A stretch of 64,000 nt of DNA from assembly GCA_013399015.1 (NCBI GenBank), contig VWZX01006714.1:496001-560000 (forward strand), read 5' to 3'. Under the pieces are notes generated by a model, which saw only the letters and a list, made by a program, of their open reading frames with translations, was not told the DNA's origin and did no database searches. This DNA comes from Galbula dea (taxonomy: Eukaryota > Chordata > Aves > Piciformes > Galbulidae). Position numbers and translations under genes: made by a program. Positions 1 through 12,164 of the stretch are shown in pieces (the first letter of the stretch is position 1; every line of letters starts with the position of its first letter).

Positions 1-1281
1 GGTCTCTCTGCCCCTAGGGGCTGAGCAGGAGGGGAAAATACTGGCTGTGAGAGAAGCAGCACCAAGGGGAAGCTCTGGTGACTGGCAGTTGTCGATTTAT
101 TTGAACCCTTGAGTCCTTCCAAGAAAGCAATTTATTTGATATTTCTCTTGGCATTTGAAGAGGGGGCAAGGTAGTATTTCCCACATATGCTCACTGGTTT
201 TGTCCTTCCCTTCCCTGAAATGATATTGATTTCTCACTCTGCAAAAGTCACCTGTGCCTTGCAACCCATAAGCAGAGCAGAGAGGGTGGAAACATGGGGA
301 AGGAAGCCTGGGGACCCTGTCACTGTGTTTGCACAGGCAAGAGCATCTGTAGTCGTGTCCATAAGGACATCAGGGAGTTTCATGGCATAGCAGGCTGCCT
401 GGTGAGAGGATTCTTCCAGACAACTCTGTGCACCCAACCCTGGGCTCCAACAGACAACATGACATCCACAAGCAACAGTGAAATATCAGCAGCATCATGA
501 CTGGGCTTAAATCTTTACTGAGTCTCCATTTTTCTTTCTTTAAACGCTTACAGAATAAATGGAATTTATAATCAGAAGCCATAAACCCTCTGATTTATGG
601 CTCATCTTGATGACAATATTTAATAACTCGTGTATATTTTATTACATCTTTTTAATGCCCTGTTGTGGAATTTTACTTAGGCATTTTGCCCTCTATATCA
701 ACCTGTCGCAGCACAGATGGGCTGACAGTTTTGCTTTGGGCTGACAATGGAGCCAAGCGTGCTCCAGGCTGGGCTCTGCCCAGGGCTGCCATCAGCCTGT
801 CCAAGCAGGCTCTGAAAGCAGAGCTGGACATCCAGCCATGGTCTGGCTTCTTCCAAGAGCTGTTCTCCAGACTGCAGATCCGATGCTTTTCTCTGCCCAG
901 GCAGCTCCTTTCCAACATCCCCAGCCAAGTTTCAGTGCAGGTGGAGAGAGACTCTCTTCTTTCCTCAAGGGCTTTTTGCTTGGAAAGGGGTGTCTATTTA
1001 GGTTATTGCTCAAGTGCATTCTCCTCTGGAGAGCACTCCCTGCCTTTCTGGGCCCATTAGTGCAAATTAACTGATGCATGCTATCAGCCCCTAGCCTGCT
1101 GCACCCAGGGTACCAATCTGCTTCTCAGCACTGGCATGGGGAGGGGAAGCTCATTGCACTGTAACTGTGTTCTGGCTTTGTTAAAAAGCAGCAGCTCCTT
1201 CCATCCCTCCCTCCCAGCTGGCTTTTCTAACTGGCTGCTTCTCAGCCTCATGCTTCTGGAGGTGGAAAAAGGAGAGGGGAC
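1..1281. other. No recognised feature (upstream non-coding DNA)
   Basis: I see no gene, RNA gene or known transposon here. The open frames are short, overlap on both strands and show no recognisable domain. The stretch at about 550-680 is AT-rich. If the downstream IgLON gene has a remote upstream promoter, this would be intronic. Confidence 0.5.
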
Positions 1282-1487
1282 TGGAGGGGATGGGCAGCAG
1301 CTTGGGGTGGATGTGACTTGAGAGTTTGAACACAGTGGAGGGGATGGCCAGGAGATTGGTGAGGAAGTTTCTTGAGAGGTTGGACACGATGGAGAGGGTG
1401 GGGAGGAGCTTGGGGTGGATGTTTCTTGAGAGGCTGGACATGATGGAGGGGATGGGCAGCAGCTTGGCTTGAAGAGTTTGGACATGA
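1282..1487. repeat. 54-bp minisatellite, about 3.8 copies
   Basis: Three full 54-bp units begin at 1282, 1336 and 1390, each opening with TGGAGRGGRTGG. A fourth unit begins at 1444 and is 44 bp long because 10 bases of the middle are missing. The conserved core in each unit is CTTGAGAG (CTTGAAGAG in the last). Because 54 is a multiple of three, the minus strand stays open and reads as an 18-residue repeat rich in Pro, Ser and Leu. I treat this as a consequence of the repeat, not as a gene. Confidence 0.9.
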
Positions 1488-2328
1488 GAGGAAGTTGTGT
1501 GCTGCTTTGAGTCCCTGCAGCCTGTTTTGCACACCAAAGTCATGCCAGTGTGGGGACAGGTCACATTGCTATCAATCTGCAATAGCTCTAGAGGTGGGAC
1601 CACAGTCTTGGGGCCACATTAACCTGGTTTTAACCTAGTAGAGCTTGGCAAGTGAGCCAGGAATGTACAGCAACATCTCTATCCCTCCTGCTGAGCATGG
1701 TCCTGTGGTCTGATTTTCTTGCTGCTCAAGAAGGATGGTGCCATAGCAGGAGGTCTGCTGCTTGAGCAAGCCAGAGGCTAGGGGATGGGGTTGGAGGAAT
1801 AACTGTGAACACCCCAACTCAGGAGCTGGCAGGCACCCCTAGGAACTTGCTGGGCACGTTTGTGTGATGCTGGCTCTACTGACAGTTGCTGCCCATCCAC
1901 CCAGCTCTCCCCCCAGCTCCCCTCGCCTGGCTGCTCTTGGCAGGAGCTGGGCGGGCAGAGCAGCCAGGTGGAGAGGAGGAAACGGGGCGAGACGGCTCGC
2001 TGGCGTGCCCAGCCATGTGCAGGCAGGGGCTGCCTGACTGTGCTGCAGGGCTGGCCAGCAAAGCCTCCTCCAGGCTATCTGCAGCCATCTGCACTGCTGG
2101 GCAGTGGCCGAGGGGGCCAGGCTGGCTAGGAGGGTCTGTGGAGATCAGGGGGACCTAGAGACAGCAGGAGAGGTTGTGGTTGTGAGCAGGAAGGGAAGGG
2201 GGAGAGGCTGCAAAATAGCATGGCATCAGCTTTGTCATATTTAGGTGAAGCAGAGGTCAACTGGTTTTGGATGCAACAGCTTCAGGTGCTATTTGGGTGC
2301 AGCAAGGTCAAGTGCTTTGGGTTTGACA
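1488..2328. other. No recognised feature
   Basis: Moderately GC-rich DNA, especially 1880-2150. No domain is recognisable in the small overlapping frames and I see no repeat signature. Confidence 0.45.
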
Positions 2329-2410
2329 TAGGTTAGTGGTGGACTTGGCAGTGGTAATGGTTGGACTCGGTGGTCTTAAAGGTCTTTTCCAACCTAAATG
2401 ATTCTGTGAC
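2329..2410 (+). mobile_element. CR1 LINE fragment (3' end only)
   Basis: The fragment shows the CR1 3'-tail signature: GTTAGTGGTGGACTTGG, then GGTCTTAAAGGTCTTTTCC, then AACCTAAATG with a single ATTCTGTGA end. Only the last 80 or so bases of the element are present. A second CR1 in the same orientation begins almost directly after it. Confidence 0.85.
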
Positions 2411-2914
2411 TATGGCAATGACTGTTCCCCTGCACTCTGTACTGCTGAAGCTGCACCTTTAATTCTGGGTTCAGTTTTGGGTCCTTCACTCCAAGAAGGA
2501 TGTTGAGGTGCTGAAGTGTGTCCAAAGAAAGGCAACAAAGCTGGTGAAGGGTCTAGAGCACAAGTGTTGTGAGGAGCAGCTGAGGGAGCTGGGGTTGGTT
2601 AGCCTGGAGGAGGCTCAGGGGAGACCTTCTCACTCTCTCCAACTCCCTGAAAGGAGACTGGAGCCAGGTGGGGATTGGACTCTTCTCCCAAGAGGAAACA
2701 GCCTGAAGTTGCACCAGGGGAGTTTTAGGTTGGACATTAGGAACAATTTATCCCCCAAGAAGGTTGTCAAGCCTCGGCTGCCCAGGGAAGTGGTGGAGTC
2801 ACCATCCCTAAAGGTGTAGGTGTGGTGCTTGGAGCCATGGTTTAGTGGTGAGCATGGTAGTGCTTGATGATCTTAGAGGTCTTTTCCAATCTAAATGATT
2901 CTGTGGTTCTGTGT
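2411..2914 (+). mobile_element. CR1 LINE, 5'-truncated, end of ORF2 plus 3' tail
   Basis: The element begins in the 3' part of the CR1 polymerase ORF. Translated pieces such as LVKGLEHKCCEEQLRELGL match the C-terminal region of avian CR1 ORF2. It runs through the 3' UTR to TTCCAATCTAAATG and the ATTCTGTGG end. The frame is broken by a deletion just after GLVSLEEAQG. It is a dead copy, very similar over its core to those at 7027 and 34612. Confidence 0.92.
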
Positions 2915-5699
2915 TGGGCTGTGAGTGAGGATAGAGCCTGTCCCCTTGAACACAGTCCTCCTTTCTGGAGCAAACAAATCAAGGCAAGCCAGCCTTGGGT
3001 GAGAGTAAGTTCTTCCTGAGCCCCCCAAAAGTTAATGACCTGAGAGAAACTGGCCATTAACCAAGTAGTGCTGGCTGGACTGGACTAAGCTACTTGATTT
3101 ACATGTTCTTTTATGCAACTACTATTCTGGGTCTGGGTGCTGATGGTTTCTTTTGAAACAAACAGAAAATTTCAGTTTCCTTCCCAATGTTTTGACAGGT
3201 TTTTTGCTTTTCATTTTTTTATTTTATTTTCCCTTTTTTGGGTTTTTTGGAGGGGCATTTTTTTTGTGAGGCTCAAACTGTTTTGCAGAGAACTCCCAGG
3301 GTTTTTCACTAGATGAAATGTTTGCACTGGGAAATCAGCCACCTTCAAAAGGGCTCCTGTTCCCTTGCAAAACATTTGCAGAGTTTTCATCTGCACTGTT
3401 TGGCTCCTCTGATACAAGGCAGGAATCATCCTGGGAATTGTCTTCCCATTGGTTATTCTGCTGTCTCTGCTCCTGCCTTGCCTCTGCTAGGAAACAGAAA
3501 AAAGGCAGAAAGGGAGAATAAATCCAACCAACCACCACCAAGAAAACATCCTCCACATTGCAGTTCTTGCTGGGTTTGGTTGGTTCTGGTCTAAAGAAGG
3601 CCAACAAAAACCTGCTGGATGCTATTGGAATGGCCCAGGTCTCAGATCACAGGACTTTGGGGGAATTTTTGCCATCTCTGACTGCAAAGCCCCAAATTTC
3701 CCTTCCTGGCAGCATGTGGGGGTGAAATATTTAATTATTGATGACCATGACCAAAGAGAACCTTAAAAGTATGTGGCTGCCTGGGAGGAGCAGGATGATT
3801 CCTCCACAGATTCAAGCAAAAACAAAACCAAACCACCCATCACTGGCAGGATAAAACTTCTTTCCTGGTAGTCAGCAGAGAGCCAAGGGGGTGGCTGCAT
3901 GTGCATCACAAGTCTGGCTGCCAGCTCTGATGCTAAATTATAGTCCAGCGAAGGAGAGGCCTCCTGAGGAGCTGGGAAGTGATCACAGCCTGCAAGTACC
4001 TTCCAGGCGACATTGGAAATGAAGAAAGGGAATTACTCATGGTCTCCAGAGGTGGTAGGACAAGGAGCTGTGGCCTGGAGCTGAGCAAAGGGAAGTTTTT
4101 CTGCCTGGCCATTAAGCAAGTTCCCTAGGAGTGTCCCAGGGGAGGGAGTGCAGGCGCCGGCAGCAGCGTGGGAGACGAGTCCTTAATGGGGATGATGAAG
4201 GAAAGGATCTTCAGACAATGCAAGAGGTCAACCTGTTGACCCAAGCCAGCTCTCTCCTGGCCCTACAATCTATTCAGTGTCATGATAAATTCCACTTACC
4301 CTGCTTTACTGCAGGCACTTTATAGCTCGACTTAATGGCTAGGAAATCTCTTCACTTGACTGCTCCCCTTAAGACCAGAGGGCTGTCTGTGATCCTTGGG
4401 TTTAAGCAACAATTCACTGTCTGGAAAGGGATGATGCCTTTTTATTAGTCAGAGCCTAGACTTTTGAGGTCCTGGCTCCTCTTTACTACCCATTTTTCCT
4501 TTCCTGACCCCACTGCCTAGCAGATTTGCACAAGCCACCTTCAAGAACATATCTTTGTACTTTGCATCCTTCAAGGGCTGGTTTGGTGATGGTGCTGTTA
4601 GAGCTGAGATGAGCATGGGGCTCTCTGATGGTGCTATGACCCCTTTTGATACCAGCCTGGAGAGCAGGAAATCTGCTGAAGGTGCAGAGGATGTTGCTGG
4701 CAGCAGATGTGCACGGTGCTACCAGCCCTCCTGGTTTTCCTGTAGGTCTCATAGGTCTCATCAGAGCTGAGGATTTTTTTTTCTTGATGCTACCAGCATC
4801 ATGCAATTGTGCAGGAACCTGAGCTTTCATTTAACAACAGCTTAGAGATGCAAGGCTTGCAGAAAAAACAACAAACCAAAAGCATGGCAGGACATCTGGA
4901 ACCTGTAGGCTAATAAACCCCATCTTCATTATGAGCACTTTTTATTTTTGGTGGCAAAAGGAAGGTTTTGGGGGAGGCTGATTTAGAGCAGTGGAGGTTT
5001 GGGGATGCTCCAGGGAAGGGTGTGGCATTGGAGGGATGGTCCATATTGCAGAGCTGGGGAGCTGTCAAGTATAGGGAGCTTTGACTGATCTCTGGAGGGC
5101 AGCTGCCCATGCTGGATGCTTCAGTGACAGGCAAGGAAGAGATAGGACTTCAAGAAGTACCAAGGCTGGATGGCTGTGTCCCTGCACTGGGACAAGCAAC
5201 AAGTCCAGGAGTGATGCCCTAGGATGGGGGTGATTGGGTGCTGGCAGCAACCTTCCAGCTTGCCTGTGGTTTAACCTCCCTGAAGAGCTTCCACTTTCCC
5301 TTGGACTGAGTAGCACATAAATGCCAAAAGATGGTTGTGTTCCCTTCTGGGAGGCTGTAACAGTAAATTGTTAGCAGGCGAGGAACTGTCGCCGTCGGCG
5401 GCTTTGTGTTAATCTGATCTGAAGGGTCCCCTTGTGAAGGCGTCTGGAGCCGGCCCTGCTCTCCCTGGGAATGCAGATTGCAGCAAGCAGGCTCCTGGTG
5501 CTCTTGTCAGGCTGGAGGTAGACGAGAGAGGCTGATGCACGAGAGATTTTCATGTCCTTACCCGGGTGGTGTGCTCTCTGCTTTCACATCCACATCTTTT
5601 CGCCTTGCCCAGTCCCAAACGCACGTCAGGGCACAGGCTGGAGGAAGCCACCTTTGAAACTCTGGCTGGGAATCTTCCATTGAAGCATGTTTCCATCCT
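2915..5699. other. No recognised gene; T-rich tract
   Basis: Non-repetitive DNA apart from a T-rich low-complexity tract at about 3190-3265. Short frames on both strands carry no recognisable domain. Confidence 0.45.
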
Positions 5700-5774
5700 C
5701 CCCCCCCCCCCCCCCCCCNNNNNNNNNNNNNNNNNNNNNNNNNNNNNNNNNNNNNNNNNNNNNNNNNTTTTTTT
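5700..5774. repeat. Poly-C run, assembly gap, poly-T run
   Basis: A run of 19 C (5700-5718) leads directly into 49 N (5719-5767), followed by seven T. The homopolymer probably stopped the sequencing or assembly, so the true gap length is uncertain. On the minus strand the run is poly-G. Confidence 0.95.
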
Positions 5775-7026
5775 CCCAGAGAAATTCAGTTCCTTGGGGA
5801 AAATCTAAAACTAGATGGTGGCTGCTTGCCTGGAAGGAGCTCAGTGGTTTTGCTGGCTCATGGCTAAGCCAGGAGGAGTTGTCCTTGTTGGCTGGGGAGA
5901 CCTGCTGAGAGTTAACCCCTTCCCTCTAGAGCCCACCTGGAAGGCAGCTTGCCGTGTTGTGTCCCACCTAAAGGGAGTTTGTGACACCTAAAGGATTATG
6001 CTAGGAGCTGGGACTAACTGAAATGTCCTTCTTGCCTTAGCTGAAATGGTACTTTCAAGGGGGGTGGGAAATCCATTCCACAGAAATTGGACTTTTTGGG
6101 AAGTTCTGCTGAGTTCAGGAAGTTAGGGGATTTTTATTTATTATTAAATATATATATATATACTTGAGTTTCAGTGGATTTCTATTTCCTAGCCAGCTCT
6201 CTGTAAGATGCTGTTTCTGCAGGCAGACTATGACTTCTTTCCCCTCAGGAAATCTTCTAATATCAATTTAATTTTGACTCTCACAACTGCATCTATTCCA
6301 TGGGGAACCTTCTCCACGGCCTCACCAAGAAAGTGTTGCCTCTTAGCTGTGAGTTCATTTTCCAGTTTAAAAAACATGATTCAGTCATTCCTAATGAAAG
6401 ATATAATCAACTTTCAGGCTTCATGGCTTAGCTGAGCTCCTAATGGAGGTGGGGAAGCCATTCCTGCAATAGCTCAGCCCTTATTTTCCCATTTGGCACC
6501 TTGTAAAGGATGGGTTTCACTGGGTGAAACTGCACCCAGAGGGACTAGAGCAGGTCCATGTGGATGCAAATCCAGGAGTTGCTTCCTGGGGATGTGGTCT
6601 TACATCCCACAGGGATTTGCCCTCCTCTGTAGTTGTGCTGATGCTGTGCTCTGAAAACTCTGCATGGCTTCTGCAGAAGCAGACTACAAAAAATCTGGCC
6701 CAGCTAGACTGAAAACAAAGAAAAAGAGGAGGAAAAAAACCCCAAACATGGCAAAAAGCACAGTTTGTGTCCCACATGATTGGATTTTCATGCCCACACA
6801 TGCTTTACATAAATGCTTTGGGAGCACCAAGGGGAATATTCTCCCATGGCAGTGATGTACTATGCAACAGAAAGGGGTTGGGTTATTTGAAGACCTCACT
6901 GGCTTACACCATGGATGTGGCACCACACCTCCCCTCCTGTGCCTGCATCTTGCCACCCACGAGAGAGGGGAAACATGAATGCCAAAAACACCAGGGTAAT
7001 AAGACCAGGTGGAGATATAGAGCAGC
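5775..7026. other. No recognised gene; short (TA)n
   Basis: The only simple structure is an AT-rich patch with an alternating TA run at about 6148-6162. No coding or RNA feature is supported. Confidence 0.45.
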
Positions 7027-7513
7027 AGTTCAACACAAGAAGGATATTGAGGTGCTGGAGTGTCTCCAAAGAAGGACAACAATGTTGGTGAAGGGTCTAG
7101 AGCACAAGTGTTGTGAGGAGCAGCTGAGGGAACTCAGGTTGTTTAGCCTGGAGAAGAGAAGGCTCAGGGGAGACCTCACTCTCTCCAGCTCCCTTAAAGG
7201 AGGTTGGAGTGAGGTGGGGCTCAGTCTCTTCTCCCAGATAACAAGTGATAGGACAAGAAGAAATGGTCTCAGGCTGCACCAGGGGAGGTTTAGGTTGGAT
7301 ATTAGGAAGAATTTCTTCCTCCAGAGGGTTATCAGGCATTGGCCCAGGCTGCCCAGGGCAGTGGTGGAATCATCACCCCTGGAAGAGTTCAAAAACATGT
7401 AGGTGTGGTGCCTGGGGCCATGGTTTAGTGGTGACCATGGTGGTGTTGGGTGGATGGTTGGAGTGGATGATCTCAGAGGGCTTTTCCAACCAGAATGATT
7501 CTATGGCTGTATG
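7027..7513 (+). mobile_element. CR1 LINE, 5'-truncated
   Basis: A frame of CR1 ORF2 C-terminal sequence is still readable here (KDIEVLECLQRR, LVKGLEHKCCEEQLREL, GRFRLDIRKNFF). It is followed by the 3' UTR (TGGTTTAGTGGTGACC) and the tail TTCCAACCAGAATG with ATTCTATGG. The relatively intact frame, with long blocks identical to other copies, suggests a fairly recent insertion. It is not an autonomous element because nearly all of ORF2 is missing. Confidence 0.93.
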
Positions 7514-10298
7514 GGGCTGGGGCTGTAGGAGTGATTCATTCCTTCAGCCAGGGCTGGATGCACCCTCTCTGCATCTGGCTTTTAGGTTTCCTTCCTCCCT
7601 ACTCTATTCAACCCTCAAGTAGCTGATGAAGAACCCAAGTTTCAGAAACTGAGAAATAAACAAAAAGCTCCAAATCCTCCACTCTTCCCCTGAAAATCAG
7701 ATGAGCCAACAGAAATGTTTAATTTAACTGTTTGGGTACAAATCCTCTGGCAATCCAAACAGAGAGGTGTTTTGAACCTGCACTCAAGCTTCTCCTTCAG
7801 AGAATGCTGAAGCATCTCGACCTGCCAGCTTCAGAACTCACCCCTAAAGCTTCTGAAGTGAACAATTAATCTAAAGTAACCTCTTTTCCTGCTTTTTAGA
7901 AGCAGATTGGCTTTTGATGAGTGCTTATACCCCCTCAGTAGATCCCAGTCAGCCCAGTCCAGCTCTTCCCCTTTGCCTGGTGGGAGTCCCTGGAGCATCA
8001 GAGGGTTGGTGTGCCCATGGGGCTGCTCTGGGCATGAGCATTGTCTCCTCAAGCATTTCCATTCCTACCTCCTCTCCTTTTCCTGCCTCTGTCAATCCAT
8101 GTCTCTCCTTCCTTCTTGCAGTTTGTGCTGCTGCCTTTCATCCCTCTGAATCTAGCTTATGGAACTAAGCATGAAAGGGAGGATTGGAGCCTATAATAGC
8201 AGGGCTGTAATTACCTAATGAATACAGTGTAATTACACCCTGGTAAGGCTTTTGAACAACTTCACCACCACCCACCAGTCCCAATAAGTGGGACTTCTCT
8301 ACATTTCAGCTGTAAGGTTATTTCCCTGACCACAATTGTGGCTTTGGCTTTCCTGGTCACTGTGGCTGTGTGGTTTTAGCATTGGGTGGCAGCACTGATT
8401 TTGCACTTAAACTCTTAATTAATTTGTGGCCATGGAGCTAGCCTTGGAGTTCTATGAGTGGAGTGGAAATGACAGGTATGGAAAGCAGAGCTACTGTGTA
8501 ATCACCCTGTGATTGCTGGGGAATTGCACCCTCATGCTGTTAGCATATAACCACCTTGAAGTTTTGGTGGCACCTCCCCTGGGTCTTGTTGGCAGGGGTT
8601 TGGTTGGGTAAAGGGAGCTGAGCCACAGCAGATCCCTCTGGGCAGGCACAAAGCCCCTTTGCTGGAAGGCTGTGGGACAGCAGCTTGCCCCAGCCATCCT
8701 GCTTGCAGCTTTGAGCCCATCAGCCTGGCCAGGACTTAGTGGCCCCACTCAGCAAACTTTGGGTCTGGCTTGATGAGTGATTTGAAGCTAATTGCTGACC
8801 TCCTGGTGCATCTCCATCCTCCCCACTCCATTACAACCAGCAGAGCCCTTTCCCTGCCTTCTGAAGCTGGCTGAGATACACAGCTGATGAGCACTGGAAC
8901 ATAATGGAATTTTATTATTATTAAGCTCCCAGTGACACTTTCCCTGTCAGTGTAATAGGGCTAATGAAATGTCCCCACCACTCCTGGGACTTGGGAGGAC
9001 AATTTGGTCTGGTTCTCTGTAGCATTTGGAAGAGGCAAAAGGCTGGTTGTTGTTATTTATGATCGTTCTGGTTTACTTAGTGCTGTGTTTATTGAGTCTG
9101 TCTCCCACTTGCAAATGCTGTATACAGTTCCCAGTGCCATTCCTGGTGCCAGGGATCCTTCCCTATGCCTGCAAGTTGCCAGCTGGACTTGTTGTGGACT
9201 CCAGCTCAGGACAGTGGGCCAGGTTCCTCCCCGGTGTAACATCATTGACTTTAATTAGGCTACACCAGGGAGAAATTTGGCCCCTTTCGTTTGCTAGCTG
9301 TGCACTGGTGCCAGTTGGAAGGCATGGCAGGTGCCAGCAAGGGCCTTGACAGCCCAATTTCAGCCTGGGACAAAAGTCCCATCAGTCTTTGTTTAGTTTG
9401 GGGCACCAGTGTCTGCTGATGGGGAGAGAAGGGGGAATGGAATGATGTGCTCATTGAAGGGCTTTGTGTCTTGTGGTAGCCCAGGTTTCATCTTCCTTGA
9501 CTGCCTGTAGGTATACAGAAAAAAAGACAAAGCCAAGAAGGGAAAGTATGGGCAGCAAATCCTTAAATAATAGGAGGTCTGACTCAAAGCTGAAGAGCTG
9601 CTGCCCTCAGAATCAGACCCAATTTGCTCATTACATGCCTGTAATTGGCATCAGAGACATGTGCTTAGAAGCAAAGCTTTGTTTCTTGGTGGCAAAGTTT
9701 ACCCAAGTGACAGCATCAGGCTCAGCACCACATCCTCATGCAAGGCAGTTCCAGGAGACCTCCCTCTCTCCTCAACCCAAACCTTCCTTCTGGCAGCTCC
9801 AGCATCACCCAGCTCAGTGATAGTCACTCCTGTGGCATCACCTCAGCCACCACCCTCCAAGCAGGTGCTGGACCCCTCCACCATCCCCACCGGCGATGGG
9901 GCCAGGCTGTGCTTCCCCATCCACCTCCTTCTGAATGCTGCCCAGAGGCAGCTGCTTCCCAGGGAGATAATTCAGTTGCCTGCTTCAAAACAGTTCAAGT
10001 TTCTGTGCTGGCAGATCTGGGGCAGAGTTTAAGAGTCTCTGTATTTGTTCCTGCACTGTCTGAAGTGAGACACATCCAAGGCTCCCAGCCCTTGGCTTTC
10101 ATCTGCCTCACTGCAGGCATTTGTGAGCTGCTCTCCTCTGCATCAGCTCTCCCATTTTAATGTTTACTGGGGTGGTTTAGAAAGTGGCTCTTCCTTTCTA
10201 AATGCAGGCTCCTTAAAAAAATAGAGGTAATTAAGGCAAAATGCAACAAAACTGTGGGGTTTAGTGCATCCCCCTGCAGTCTGTTGAGAAGGGCAGCG
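7514..10298. other. No recognised gene; some AT-rich blocks
   Basis: Single-copy-looking DNA. AT-rich patches lie at about 8170-8240 and 8890-8960; the latter has TTATTATTATTAA. They could be regulatory, but nothing in the sequence proves it. No open frame has a recognisable domain. Confidence 0.4.
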
Positions 10299-10697
10299 TG
10301 TGATGGGATGAGGTGGGTGCTGAGCTAGGGTGACCACCTTCATGATGGGTGTTGCAGGTGCTGAAATGGGATGAGGTGAGTGCTGAGATGGGGATAAAGT
10401 GGATGCTGAAATGGGATGAGGTGGGTGCTGAGATGAGATGAGGTGGGTGCTGAGATAGGATGAAGTGGGTGCTGAGATAGGATGAGGTGAATGTTGTGAT
10501 GGGGGTGAGGCAAGTGCTGAGATAGGATGAAGTGGGTGCTGTGATAGGATGAAGTGGGTGCTGTGATAGGATGAAGTGAGTGCTGTGATGGGATGAAGTG
10601 GGTGCTGTGATGGGATGAGGTGGGTGCTCTGATGGAGATGAAGTGGGTGCTGTTAAGGGATGAGGTGGCACTGTGATGGGGATGAAGTGGGTGCTGT
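10299..10697. repeat. 22-bp minisatellite, about 18 copies
   Basis: The array has a 22-bp period with a unit close to GTGATAGGATGAAGTGGGTG plus CT. Variants are A/G at a few positions, and some units are interrupted (10321-10360 and 10495-10520). Because 22 is not a multiple of three, the array passes through all frames. Two minus-strand frames happen to lack stops, giving Ser/Thr/His/Pro-rich open frames of 199 and 135 codons. I regard these as spurious. Confidence 0.93.
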
Positions 10698-11284
10698 TGG
10701 GTGCAGAGGGATCTATCTGAGACTTGGACACACACAAAGGTTTGCATGTCCCACCAACTCCTCTGCAGGGCTCAGAGAACTGCCACCCTGCTTGCTTCCC
10801 TGCTGGCACTGGAGTCTCCTCCCTAGAGGCTGCTAGATCTTTTTGTACCCACATTTGCACATCTCAGGTTATCTGAGGACACAGGGTGGAGGGAACAGCA
10901 GGTTTGGTGACAGCAGGGACATGCATGGAAAAGCTGTGGTGCAAACAGTTGGAAAGTGATAACTTGTAGTAATGCCTTTGCCAGGAGGGGAAAAAAACAA
11001 CAAAAACCAAACAAAACAGATCACCAAGCCTGTAAATTCACTTTGTTTTGATATTCAAATACTCCTTTCTGTGTGGTGTGTGTGCTAATGTGCTCACTGC
11101 TGTTATGGCATTATCAGAACAAAATATTCAGATGATTCCTGACCAAGTTTGTGTTTCACAAGCTGCTTGGAAATGTTGGCTTGGAAACAGGAGTGTAGCA
11201 TTAGAAACCTCTTTCTCCTGGAGGGGGGGGTGGGTAATAGCTGTCTCTGAGCTGCTCTGCTGTGCTGGGTTTGGAGTGTGAGAT
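10698..11284. other. No recognised feature
   Basis: Contains an A-rich stretch at about 10989-11020 (mostly A and C). No gene or transposon is recognisable. Confidence 0.4.
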
Positions 11285-11450
11285 TTCACAGAATCAGAGA
11301 ATATCCCAAGTGGAAAGGACCCATAGGATCATCAAGGCCAACTCTTCTCTCTGCTCAGGGCAACCCCAAAGTCACCCCATGTGTCTAAGAGCATTTGCCA
11401 GATGCTGTTGGAATTCCAGGAGAGTTGGTGCCATGAGTGACTTCTTCCAG
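11285..11450 (-). mobile_element. CR1 LINE fragment, older copy
   Basis: Reverse-complement CR1 tail: TTTCACAGAATCAGAGAATA, then AAGGACCCATAGGATCATC and CCAACTC. It then runs into diverged CR1 3' UTR sequence (CACCCCATGTGTCTAAGAGC). The left edge is clear; the right edge is approximate. It belongs to a different, more diverged subgroup than the copy at 11891. Confidence 0.75.
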
Positions 11451-11890
11451 CAGGCATGGACAGAATTCCAGAAACCCCTGCTGGAAAGAGGCACAGTGCA
11501 AACCCCATCCAGCACAGAAGATCTCCCTAACTGAAGCCCTTGGTGTCTCTTCCACATGTGCCAACTGCCTGTGGAAAAGACTCAGAGGGATCTGCCAGGT
11601 TGCCTGGAAATGGCAGCTCTGCTTCTGCCCTGCAAAGGACACAGCTGAACCCACCCCAGCATCCCACCTTGTCTCCCCCCTGCTCTCCTCCTGGCGCTGT
11701 CAGCTCCTTGGCTGAGACCTGGATGAGGTTCTTAGGCCTCCATTCCCACTGAAAGGAGCAGCAAATCAATGCAGGCCTAATAAAAGATGATTGGAAATTG
11801 CTAATAGGAAGGTGGGAGGGCAGCCCTGCCTCCCAGAGCCAAGATGAGTATGGATTTTCTTGTGCCAGGGGCTGTAAACACTTCTCTGAG
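11451..11890. other. No recognised feature
   Basis: A short spacer between two minus-strand CR1 fragments. The first part may still be diverged CR1, but I cannot align it by eye. Confidence 0.35.
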
Positions 11891-12164
11891 AGAACCATAG
11901 AATTAATATGGTTGGAAAAGCCCTCTGAGATCACCCACTCCAACCACCCACCCAGCACCACCATGCTCACTACTAAACCATGGCCCCAAGCACCACATCT
12001 CCATGGTTTTTGAACACTTCCAGGGATGGTGACTCCACCACTGCCCTGGGCAGCCTGGCCCAATCCCTGATAACCCTCTGGGGAAAGAAATTCTTCCTAT
12101 TATTTAATCTGAACCTCTCCTGGTGCAACTTGAAGCCATTTCTTCTTGTCCTATCTGAAATCCC
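11891..12164 (-). mobile_element. CR1 LINE fragment
   Basis: Reverse-complement 3' end of the abundant CR1 type. It starts AACCATAGAATTAATATGG and continues with TTGGAAAAGCCCTCTGAGATC and CTAAACCATGGCCCCAAGC. The last part is the ORF2 C-terminus (minus-strand reading FKLHQERFRLNNRKNFFPQR). It stops within ORF2 (5' truncation) near 12164. Confidence 0.92.

Noticed and set aside
1181..1603. Minus-strand frames of 133-140 codons with an 18-residue repeat
   Set aside because: All come from the 54-bp tandem repeat. Several frames are open at once and no promoter or homology is visible.
6767..7402. 211-codon plus-strand frame
   Set aside because: The C-terminal half is the CR1 ORF2 tail. The N-terminal half is unrelated flanking DNA read through by chance.
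10261..10860. Minus-strand frames of 199 and 135 codons, rich in Ser/Thr/His/Pro
   Set aside because: They are the reading of a 22-bp minisatellite whose unit lacks stops in these frames.
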